Origin: Thiomargarita sp.
Lineage (GTDB): Bacteria > Pseudomonadota > Gammaproteobacteria > Beggiatoales > Beggiatoaceae
DNA length: 5,417 nt
Assembly (NCBI GenBank): GCA_020721025.1
Contig: DYNO01000155.1
Span: 1-5,417 of the forward strand
Direction: 5' to 3'
In this document: one piece after another, positions 1 to 5,417 of the stretch
Layout of the letters: every line of letters starts with the position of its first letter
Numbering within the stretch: position 1 is the stretch's first letter
Made by a program: the position numbers and the translations under genes
The notes under the pieces: model-generated
The model's database searches: none
Told to the model about the DNA's origin: nothing
The model's input: the letters and a program-made list of their open reading frames with translations, nothing else

Positions 1-1
1 A

Positions 2-619
2 ATGTACGGTATGGGCATGGGCGGCATGGGTGGAATGGGCGGTATGTATGGCATGTACCCAATGTACGGTATGGGCATGGGCGGCATGGGTGGAATGGGC
101 GGTATGTATGGCATGAACAGCATGGGCATGGGCGGCATGGGTGGAATGGGCGGTATGTATGGCATGTACCCAATGTACGGCATGAACAGCATGGGCATGG
201 GCGGCATGGGTGGAATGGGCGGTATGTATGGCATGAACAGCATGGGCATGGGCGGCATGGGTGGCATGGGCGGTATGTATGGCATGTACCCAATGTATGG
301 CATGAACAGCATGGGCATGGGCGGCATGGGTGGAATGGGCGGTATGTATGGCATGTACCCAATGTACGGCATGAACAGCATGGGCATGGGCGGCATGGGT
401 GGAATGGGCGGTATGTATGGCATGTACCCAATGTACGGTATGGGCATGGGCGGCATGGGTGGAATGGGTGGCATGGGCGGTATGTACGGCATGAACAGCA
501 TGGGTATGGGCGGCATGGGCGGTATGTATGGCATGTACCCAATGTACGGCATGGGCATGGGTGGTATGGGCATGTCAGGTATGGGTATGGGCGGTATGGG
601 CATGGGCGGCTGGGGCTAC
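2..619 (+). repeat. in-frame tandem repeat array, units of 51, 60 or 69 bp
   Basis: Units begin at about 2, 62, 122, 191, 242, 311, 380, 440, 500 and 551. Lengths are 60 bp (20 codons), 69 bp (23 codons) or 51 bp (17 codons), always multiples of three. The 69-bp units at 122-190 and 311-379 are identical, and the one at 242-310 differs from them by two silent changes. Units 2-61 and 62-121 differ only in the last two codons (Tyr-Pro against Asn-Ser). The last unit (551-619) is the most diverged, with MSG in place of a GG step. Such near-identity indicates recent duplication or gene conversion and probable length variation between strains. Confidence 0.95.
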
Positions 620-622
620 TAA
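2..622 (+). CDS. Met/Gly-rich tandem-repeat protein, 5'-partial
   Basis: I do not recognise a named family. The visible 206 residues contain 72 Met (35%) and 91 Gly (44%); the rest are Tyr, Pro, Asn, Ser and a single Trp, with no charged residue and no Cys or His. The building block is MGMGGMGGMGGMYGM followed by YP or NS, often joined by a short MYGMNS linker, and the protein ends in GGWGY. The gene is cut at the left edge: base 1 fits the last base of a CCA (Pro) codon, exactly what precedes MYG elsewhere in the repeat, so the ATG at 2 is internal and the true start, possibly with a signal peptide, lies upstream. Copy-to-copy base changes fall at third codon positions of this frame, and the stop at 620-622 is followed by a terminator; both support this frame. 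A secreted structural, metal-binding or oxidant-absorbing protein is possible, but that is inference. Confidence 0.75.
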   Translation: MYGMGMGGMGGMGGMYGMYPMYGMGMGGMGGMGGMYGMNSMGMGGMGGMGGMYGMYPMYGMNSMGMGGMGGMGGMYGMNSMGMGGMGGMGGMYGMYPMYGMNSMGMGGMGGMGGMYGMYPMYGMNSMGMGGMGGMGGMYGMYPMYGMGMGGMGGMGGMGGMYGMNSMGMGGMGGMYGMYPMYGMGMGGMGMSGMGMGGMGMGGWGY

Positions 623-692
623 GCTACAACCAACACTGTCTGATAGCTTTAAAAATAACAAATGCAGATAAGTTAGCGACTTACGCTGAATT

Positions 693-715
693 GGGTGCAG
701 GGATGCACCCTTTTT
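693..715 (+). terminator. rho-independent terminator after the Met/Gly gene
   Basis: GGGTGCA at 693-699 and TGCACCC at 704-710 form a perfect 7-bp GC-rich stem with a four-base loop, followed at once by five T (711-715). It lies 70 bases after the stop of the repeat gene and 47 bases before the cytochrome start. It therefore ends the upstream transcript and implies that the cytochrome cluster has its own promoter. That promoter should lie in the short stretch after the terminator or within 623-692, but no convincing -35/-10 pair is visible. Confidence 0.85.
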
Positions 716-762
716 GTTGACTATGAGTACTTAAACAAACAGCAATACGAGGAATTAACGAT

Positions 763-1617
763 ATGAAAAAAACTGGTAACTTAATCACCAGAGGTTTTGC
801 TACGGTTCTCTTGTTGTGGTCAACAATGTTGAGTGCCGCAGAACCGATGCAACCTGCTGGTGCTCAAATGGATTATGATCGGGCAAAATGGAACCCTATT
901 CATTTCAAACCATTAATTGATACTGCGAAAGACGAAGAATGTCTGGCATGTCACAAAGAAGTTTTAGAACCGAGTGTTAAAGCAGAGTCTCCTGCGGGTG
1001 TGAAGTCTCAAGATGCTCTTGCTTGGTATCAAACGTTAAATCCTTATCAAGGTGATCAAGACACATTCCACCGTCGGCATATTTCAACTCCCCTTGCCAA
1101 AGAATTAATGAACCTGCAATGCAATTTCTGTCATCAGGGAAATGATCCGCGTGAAGAAGCCGTCATGCCTCCGACCGCAGAAAAAGCCGGTTTTACCTTG
1201 CGCAAGATGGTTGACCCAACTGAAACCTGTTTGAAATGTCACGGTAAACACAATAGCGAAGTCATGGGCTTGCCAAAACCAACATGGGAAGAATCCCGTG
1301 ATATGGTCGGTGGAGGTTGTATGAACTGTCATGCTGCGATTCGTACCGTGCGTCACCAAGTCACTTATTTGAAACCAGAAGCGATTGAAGCTGCGGGTAA
1401 AAAAGATACGGACGTTTGTTTCGGTTGTCATGGTGGTCGGAAATGGTATCGGATTTCATATCCATATCCCCGTCATCCTTGGCCGGGTGCTGCTGCAAAA
1501 GTACCTGACTGGGCAAAAGATCGTCCAACCGAATCTGAGCCACGTTTCCGCTTACCTCAACAAACCACGAGTGCTACACCTGCTCCGGCAAGTATGGCAA
1601 CTGAGGCTAAGAACTAA
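763..1617 (+). CDS. periplasmic pentaheme cytochrome c
   Basis: This is a 284-residue electron-transfer protein. An N-terminal Sec signal peptide (KK near the start, hydrophobic core about 11-23, probable cleavage after S24-A25-A26) sends it to the periplasm, where heme is attached. There are five CXXCH heme-binding motifs: CLACH (60-64), CNFCH (120-124), CLKCH (156-160), CMNCH (186-190) and CFGCH (219-223). Six further His (47, 103, 106, 163, 198, 238) are enough to give all five hemes bis-His ligation. Residues 266-284 are a low-complexity Gln/Thr/Ala/Pro tail. The start is set by GAGGA at 749-753, nine bases before the ATG. It lies 26 bases ahead of the molybdenum subunit gene, so it is most likely the redox partner of that enzyme, a role like that of DmsE-type multiheme cytochromes but with half as many hemes. 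No transmembrane anchor follows the signal peptide, so it should be soluble unless it associates with a membrane partner. Confidence 0.9.
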   Translation: MKKTGNLITRGFATVLLLWSTMLSAAEPMQPAGAQMDYDRAKWNPIHFKPLIDTAKDEECLACHKEVLEPSVKAESPAGVKSQDALAWYQTLNPYQGDQDTFHRRHISTPLAKELMNLQCNFCHQGNDPREEAVMPPTAEKAGFTLRKMVDPTETCLKCHGKHNSEVMGLPKPTWEESRDMVGGGCMNCHAAIRTVRHQVTYLKPEAIEAAGKKDTDVCFGCHGGRKWYRISYPYPRHPWPGAAAKVPDWAKDRPTESEPRFRLPQQTTSATPAPASMATEAKN

Positions 1618-1643
1618 TTTACCGCGTAAGTGGAGGAAGACGA

Positions 1644-4178
1644 ATGAGTGACAAAATCGAATTATTGACTTCTAGCCTGAATATGAACCGCCGTGATTTT
1701 CTCAAAACCACAACTGTGGGGGCGGCGGCTGCCAGTCTGATTACTACGAAAAAAGATGCTCAAGCATTTGCTTATGAGCCTTATCCCCGTGATGATGAGT
1801 TACAAACCGTCGTCACCAGTTGTGCACATAACTGTGGTTCACGTCACATGTTAGTTGCACACAAAAAGGGAGATGTAATTGTTCGCTTATCAACGGATGA
1901 TGGGCGTTATCAGCGTGATGGATTTTTTGGCAAAGATACAGAAGAAGAACCTCAATTGCGGGGCTGTTTGCGCGGTCGCTCTTACCGTTTACGGTTATAC
2001 TCTCAAGAACGGTTGTTATACCCAATGATTCGGGTCGGAGCGCGCGGCGAAGGCAAATTTAAACGTGCCTCTTGGGACGAAGCCTTAGGCTTGGTTGCCG
2101 ACCGGATGGTGTACATCAAAAACACTTACGGACCTGCCTCTATTTTAGATCAAAGCTATGCGGGAGCTTCTTGGGGCGTGCTGCATAAATCTGACCAAAT
2201 CTCAGGTTTATTAGGACGCTTCTTAGGGACTTTCGGCAGTCGCATTACTTCATGGTCTGTCCCATCTTATCAAGGAACAGTGTTCAGTTCCACCACCACT
2301 TTCGGCGGTATTGAAGACGGTAACGAAGATGATGTATTTGCCTACACCAAATTGATGATCATGTGGGGTTGGAATCCAACTTACACCTTCCACGGTGGTA
2401 ATACTTTCTATTACTTGCGCTTGGCAAAACAACGTGGTTGCAAATTTGTCGTGGTCGATCCGCAATACACGGATGCTGCTGCGGCTTATGACGCGTGGTG
2501 GATTCCGATTCGTCCAAACACCGATGCGGCGATGATGGCTGGGATGGCGTATTACATCTTTGAAAAAGATTTGCAAGATCAATACTTTATTAACAAGTTT
2601 GTGCAAGGTATGGATCAAGGCACCATGCCATTTTGGGCCCGCGGTCAAGAATCTTTCAAAGATTACATCATGGGTTACTCCGATGGTGTCGCGAAAACTC
2701 CAGAATGGGCAGCAAATATTTGTGGTGTGTCAGCGGAAGACATCAGAAAATTAGCGCACATGTATGCCACCACCAAACCTGCTGCATTGAAAGCCTCATG
2801 GTCACCCGGACGCGCTGCATATGGCGAACAGTACAATCGGATGGCAGCAGCGTTACAAGCCATGACTGGAAACATTGGTAAATTGGGCGGTTGCGCTGAA
2901 GGGATTGGTAAAGGTTGGCACGCTGAAGGATCAGCAATGCCTGCGGATCAATACTCCATGATTTGGCAACAAGCCATTAAATCTGACCGTTGGGCCCACT
3001 GTGTACTCAATTATCCTAACATCAAGCGTGAAGAAATTGGGCTGTGGGCAAAACCAGACATGACGGATGGAATGATTCCAAACATTCGCTCAATTTTCTG
3101 GCAAGGTTCTAACTGGTTCAATCAGCTTACCAACATTAACAAAGAAATTCAAGCGATTAAAAAACTTGATTTGGTGGTGTGCAACGATTCAACCATCACA
3201 CCTTCAGGGTTGTGGGCAGACGTATTATTCCCTGTTGCCACGCACTTTGAACGGCACGATGTCGCATTGCCTTGGTACAAAGGTCACTACTACATTCATC
3301 GTCCCAAAGTCATTGAACCGATGGGCGAAAGCAAGACTGACTGGCAGATTTACACTGAATTAGCCTATCGTCTCGGCTTTGGACCAACTTTCAATCCAAA
3401 AGCAACGCGTGACTATTTCTTCAATAATGATGCTGTGGATGAAGCCTACTTAAAAGAATGGTGGGAACACCGTGTCATGGCGCACCAAAATGTCAATATG
3501 CCTTGGGATGAATTCAAAGCCCGCGGTGTGTATAAATTCAAATTGGATCGTCCGCATGTTGCCTTCCAAGACAATGTGGAAAAAGGCGTGCCTTGGGCAA
3601 CTTCTTCAGGTAAAATTGAAATCTTCTCAACGGGATTGGCGACAGTGGCAGATTTCCGTAGAACACAATACGGTTACTACTCTCCAGCGATTCCGAAGTG
3701 GATTGAACCTTGGGAATGGTTAGGTCATCCTGTGGCAATGAAGTATCCATTCCACATGATCACTCCGCACCCACGGTGGCGCACCCACTCGATTTTTAAC
3801 AATATTTCTTGGTTGCGTGAAACCTTTGAACAAGAAATCACCATCAATGCCGATGACGCAAAACGCTTAGGGATTAAGACCGGTGATGCTGTCGAAGCGT
3901 GGAATGATCGGGGCAAGATCGTATTGCCAGCGTGTGTCACCGAACGTTGTATGCCGAATGTTGTGGTTGTACACGAAGGCGCGTGGATGGATTTGGATGA
4001 AAACGGGGTTGATAGATCGGGTAATCCGGACTTCTTAACTCTTGACAATCCTTCGCCGTCAGGTGCATTTGCTTACAACACCATTTTGGTGAATATCGCA
4101 AAATCCAATCTATCGCACAGACCGGGTTGGGACAAGTTGGCTACCGCGCGCAGCCACGTTTACCGCCGTGATCTGTAA
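1644..4178 (+). CDS. DmsA-like molybdopterin oxidoreductase catalytic subunit, Tat-exported
   Basis: This 844-residue protein belongs to the DMSO reductase family (E. coli DmsA is slightly above 800). A Tat signal is clear: NRRDFLK at 15-21, an Ala-rich segment, and a probable cleavage after A39-Q40-A41. The iron-sulfur (FS0) motif is C60-x3-C64-x3-H68 followed by C108 in GCLRGRS, with His where DmsA-type enzymes normally have the third Cys. Other family marks are YPMIRVGARGEGKF (126-139), a WGWNP step (241-245), VVDPQYTDAAA (270-280), WIPIRPNTDAA (286-296), GKLGG (412-416), SSGKIEIFS (654-662), TPHPRWRTHS (707-716) and NDRGK (754-758). The Mo ligand is probably a Ser in the 203-208 stretch (S205 or S208); I cannot fix which. 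The start is supported by GGAGG at 1632-1636, seven bases upstream. The true substrate (DMSO, another S- or N-oxide, an inorganic oxyanion, or a sulfur compound to be oxidised) is not readable from the sequence. Confidence 0.9.
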   Translation: MSDKIELLTSSLNMNRRDFLKTTTVGAAAASLITTKKDAQAFAYEPYPRDDELQTVVTSCAHNCGSRHMLVAHKKGDVIVRLSTDDGRYQRDGFFGKDTEEEPQLRGCLRGRSYRLRLYSQERLLYPMIRVGARGEGKFKRASWDEALGLVADRMVYIKNTYGPASILDQSYAGASWGVLHKSDQISGLLGRFLGTFGSRITSWSVPSYQGTVFSSTTTFGGIEDGNEDDVFAYTKLMIMWGWNPTYTFHGGNTFYYLRLAKQRGCKFVVVDPQYTDAAAAYDAWWIPIRPNTDAAMMAGMAYYIFEKDLQDQYFINKFVQGMDQGTMPFWARGQESFKDYIMGYSDGVAKTPEWAANICGVSAEDIRKLAHMYATTKPAALKASWSPGRAAYGEQYNRMAAALQAMTGNIGKLGGCAEGIGKGWHAEGSAMPADQYSMIWQQAIKSDRWAHCVLNYPNIKREEIGLWAKPDMTDGMIPNIRSIFWQGSNWFNQLTNINKEIQAIKKLDLVVCNDSTITPSGLWADVLFPVATHFERHDVALPWYKGHYYIHRPKVIEPMGESKTDWQIYTELAYRLGFGPTFNPKATRDYFFNNDAVDEAYLKEWWEHRVMAHQNVNMPWDEFKARGVYKFKLDRPHVAFQDNVEKGVPWATSSGKIEIFSTGLATVADFRRTQYGYYSPAIPKWIEPWEWLGHPVAMKYPFHMITPHPRWRTHSIFNNISWLRETFEQEITINADDAKRLGIKTGDAVEAWNDRGKIVLPACVTERCMPNVVVVHEGAWMDLDENGVDRSGNPDFLTLDNPSPSGAFAYNTILVNIAKSNLSHRPGWDKLATARSHVYRRDL

Positions 4179-4203
4179 CCACCACAGAGAATAGGATACT
4201 GAT

Positions 4204-4890
4204 ATGGCTGAAACTCAAAACCAACAAGCCGCCGCCCCAAGAGACTTAACCAAGATCAAAGAAGCGGTTAAACGGCGCAAAAAAGAACTTTACACGCCGG
4301 TACAACCTGATTTGCAATTAGGCTTTGTTCATAACAACGTAGATTGCATTGGTTGTCGGGCTTGTGAAATCGCTTGTAAAGATAAAAACGGATTGGCAGC
4401 AGGTCCCCGGTTCCGCCGGGTGCAATACATCGAAGGGGGGAAATACCCGGAAGTGTTTGCTTATAAAGTCAATATGTCTTGCAATCACTGTGCTGAACCC
4501 GCATGTTTACCAACATGTCCTACCGGTGCGATTTGGAAACACAAAGAGAATGGTGTGGTGGATATCGACTCAACTTTATGTATCGGTTGCCGTCGTTGCG
4601 AAGCTGCATGTCCTTATGGTGCGCCACAATTCGACCCCGCAGATGGTTTAGTCAAGAAGTGCAACATGTGTATTGATGAATTGGAAGCCGGACGGAAACC
4701 TTACTGCGTCATGGCATGTATAATGCGGGTATTAGACATCGGGCCCATCGACAAGATTCGCGCCGGTCAATACGAAACGAAGGCAATTGGACCGGGTGAA
4801 CAAACCGTTCGTGCGATTAAGAATTTAGCAAATCCCGAACTGACCAATCCATCCATCGCATTTGTCGCACATTCTAAAGCCAAGTTGTAA
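4204..4890 (+). CDS. DmsB-like four-cluster [4Fe-4S] electron-transfer subunit
   Basis: This 228-residue iron-sulfur protein passes electrons between the molybdenum subunit and its redox partner. Sixteen cysteines fall into four groups: C48/51/54/58, C93/96/101/105, C126/129/132/136 and C153/156/168/172. All four are complete, so four [4Fe-4S] clusters are expected, and there is no Trp replacement as in NarH. The segments CIGCRRCEAACPYGAPQF (126-143) and LDIGPIDKIR (177-186) are strongly like DmsB; the usual Pro after the last Cys is Ile here (C172-I173). Residues 1-40 form a polar, Lys/Arg-rich extension. There is no signal peptide, so export should be by hitchhiking with the Tat-targeted catalytic subunit, as known for DmsAB. 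The gene starts 25 bases after the catalytic gene, with AGGA at 4193-4196 seven bases before the ATG. NrfC-, TtrB- and PsrB-type subunits are related, but pairing with a DmsA-like protein favours a DmsB role. Confidence 0.9.
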   Translation: MAETQNQQAAAPRDLTKIKEAVKRRKKELYTPVQPDLQLGFVHNNVDCIGCRACEIACKDKNGLAAGPRFRRVQYIEGGKYPEVFAYKVNMSCNHCAEPACLPTCPTGAIWKHKENGVVDIDSTLCIGCRRCEAACPYGAPQFDPADGLVKKCNMCIDELEAGRKPYCVMACIMRVLDIGPIDKIRAGQYETKAIGPGEQTVRAIKNLANPELTNPSIAFVAHSKAKL

Positions 4891-4899
4891 TTTTTACAG

Positions 4900-4928
4900 A
4901 CCTGACAGGTTATATCGATCTGTCAGGT
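4900..4928. repeat. nested palindrome / hairpin downstream of the oxidoreductase cluster
   Basis: ACCTGACAG (4900-4908) pairs with CTGTCAGGT (4920-4928) as a perfect 9-bp stem around an 11-base AT-rich centre. The left arm is also a small palindrome by itself: ACCTG-A-CAGGT at 4900-4910. A related TTGACAGGTT occurs at 5256-5265. No T-run follows the stem in either direction, so it is not a standard intrinsic terminator, although it may still end or protect the 3' end of the cluster transcript. It could instead be a member of a dispersed repeat family or a protein-binding operator. Confidence 0.6.
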
Positions 4929-4968
4929 TCACGACTTTAAACACTCACTTGAAAGTAGGATTGACACA

Positions 4969-5205
4969 ATGACGACAGAAAATGAATCAAAATCAGTTGA
5001 AGAATCAAATAGTTCTACTCCATTAGAAGTCGCTACTTATACAGTAGGTGGCGGAGCGGTTGGGGCTGCAACTTCTGTTTTTGCAGGTAAGATGGGGTTG
5101 GCAGTCGCAGGAACAGCGGTAACGATGGGTTTATTGCCGGTAGCGGCAGTGGGGGCGGTCACGGGATTGGCAGTTTATGGATTGAAACGCGCGATTTATA
5201 ACTAG
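4969..5205 (+). CDS. small hypothetical protein with two Gly/Ala-rich hydrophobic segments
   Basis: This 78-residue protein belongs to no family I recognise. Residues 1-20 are polar and acidic (Glu, Ser, Asn, Thr). The rest is almost uncharged and rich in Gly, Ala and Val: about 26-48 and 49-71, with one Lys at 41 and a Pro at 57, ending in LKRAIYN. The closely spaced small residues resemble glycine-zipper membrane segments, so a two-helix membrane hairpin or a membrane-inserting oligomer is plausible. AGGA at 4957-4960, eight bases before the ATG, supports the start. It is separated from the iron-sulfur subunit gene by 78 bases containing a hairpin, so it may be a separate unit or a weakly coupled last gene. 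It is far too small to be a DmsC/NrfD anchor, and a role as a replacement anchor is only speculation. Confidence 0.7.
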   Translation: MTTENESKSVEESNSSTPLEVATYTVGGGAVGAATSVFAGKMGLAVAGTAVTMGLLPVAAVGAVTGLAVYGLKRAIYN

Positions 5206-5334
5206 AATTATGTGGTTCAAACAGACAATTTGCGAACCTATCCATAGATCATAATTTGACAGGTTTCGTGAAGTTCGTCCCAATTTCAATACACCAAAAT
5301 AGCTTTTATTAATTCCATACCTGATGGTGATAGA

Positions 5335-5417
5335 ATGACCGGATCGGACGAACAGACGTTAGTTGCACAATTTCGTAATTCAGTTGCTGAAGACTTGCGA
5401 GTGTTTGCCATCTTGCA
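5335..5417 (+). CDS. N-terminus of an unidentified protein, 3'-partial
   Basis: An ATG at 5335 opens a frame that stays open for 27 codons to the window end and begins MTGSDEQTLVAQF. Upstream in this frame there is no other ATG before the stop at 5269-5271, so this is the only likely start. A purine-rich GGTGA at 5326-5330 could serve as ribosome-binding site, although the four-base spacing is short. The visible residues look like an ordinary soluble, amphipathic N-terminus with no signal peptide or motif. Too little is present to assign a family, and the gene itself is only moderately certain. Confidence 0.45.
   Translation, partial: MTGSDEQTLVAQFRNSVAEDLRVFAIL

Noticed and set aside
2..622. 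Resemblance of GGMGGMGGM to the C-terminal tail of GroEL
   Set aside because: GroEL tails hold only a few GGM steps and end in Met; here the repeat runs over 200 residues with Tyr, Pro, Asn-Ser spacers and ends GGWGY.
621..649. AAGCTA/TAGCTT hairpin just after the repeat gene
   Set aside because: A six-base AT-rich stem with a 17-base loop is weak; the strong terminator at 693-715 is the better explanation of transcript ending.
669..689. Two overlapping small inverted repeats (TAAGT/ACTTA and AGCG/CGCT), which could look like an attenuator
   Set aside because: Arms are only four to five bases and there is no leader peptide or known effector motif; probably chance.
692..707. Sigma-54-like TGG...TGCA spacing
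   Set aside because: The match is produced by the terminator stem itself, and the -24 element is poor after TGG.
1..720. Open frame 1 (+ strand, rich in His, Gly, Arg and Trp) running to a stop at 718-720, and an open Pro/Met-rich frame on the - strand
   Set aside because: Both are by-products of the repeat. Differences between copies would change residues in these frames, and frame 1 would run through the terminator hairpin.
717..748. Possible promoter with TTGACT upstream of the cytochrome gene
   Set aside because: No acceptable -10 hexamer at 16-18 bases; the region is too short to decide.
1105..1431. Long open frame on the - strand inside the cytochrome gene
   Set aside because: It lies wholly opposite a gene with five CXXCH motifs, a signal peptide and a good ribosome-binding site, and its product shows no recognisable feature.
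5256..5292. Perfect -35 hexamer TTGACA ahead of the last partial gene
   Set aside because: The bases at the correct spacing (around 5279-5285) do not resemble a -10 element, and the hexamer overlaps the TGACAGG motif shared with the palindrome at 4900.

Overview
The window most likely comes from a Gram-negative bacterium with an anaerobic or sulfur-cycle style respiration. The evidence is a Sec-exported multiheme cytochrome c, a Tat-exported molybdenum enzyme and a DmsB-type iron-sulfur subunit. Moderate GC content, good Shine-Dalgarno sites and short intergenic gaps fit a gammaproteobacterium. A Thiotrichales/Beggiatoa-like source is my best guess, but nothing in the window proves it.

Layout. 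Bases 2-622 hold the 3' part of a gene for an extremely repetitive Met/Gly protein; its start lies upstream of the window. It ends at an intrinsic terminator (693-715). A tight three-gene cluster follows on the + strand: a pentaheme cytochrome c (763-1617), a DmsA-like molybdopterin oxidoreductase (1644-4178) and a DmsB-like four-cluster ferredoxin subunit (4204-4890), separated by only 26 and 25 bases. After a hairpin (4900-4928) comes a 78-residue protein with two Gly/Ala-rich hydrophobic segments (4969-5205). The window ends in the first 27 codons of an unidentified gene (5335 onward). All genes are on the + strand; I found no convincing gene on the - strand.

How the genes work together. 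The molybdenum subunit and the iron-sulfur subunit should form a catalytic dimer exported folded through the Tat system. The iron-sulfur subunit has no signal of its own and would travel with its partner. The periplasmic pentaheme cytochrome is the obvious electron partner. No DmsC/NrfD-type membrane anchor and no TorD/DmsD-type chaperone is encoded here, so the module looks like a soluble periplasmic oxidoreductase wired through a cytochrome rather than the classical membrane-anchored DmsABC. Substrate and direction (reductase or oxidase) cannot be read from the sequence.

The points most worth a second look are the Met/Gly repeat protein, the His in place of the third cysteine of the FS0 cluster motif in the molybdenum subunit, the anchor-less pentaheme/MoCo/FeS arrangement, and the nested palindrome downstream of the cluster.
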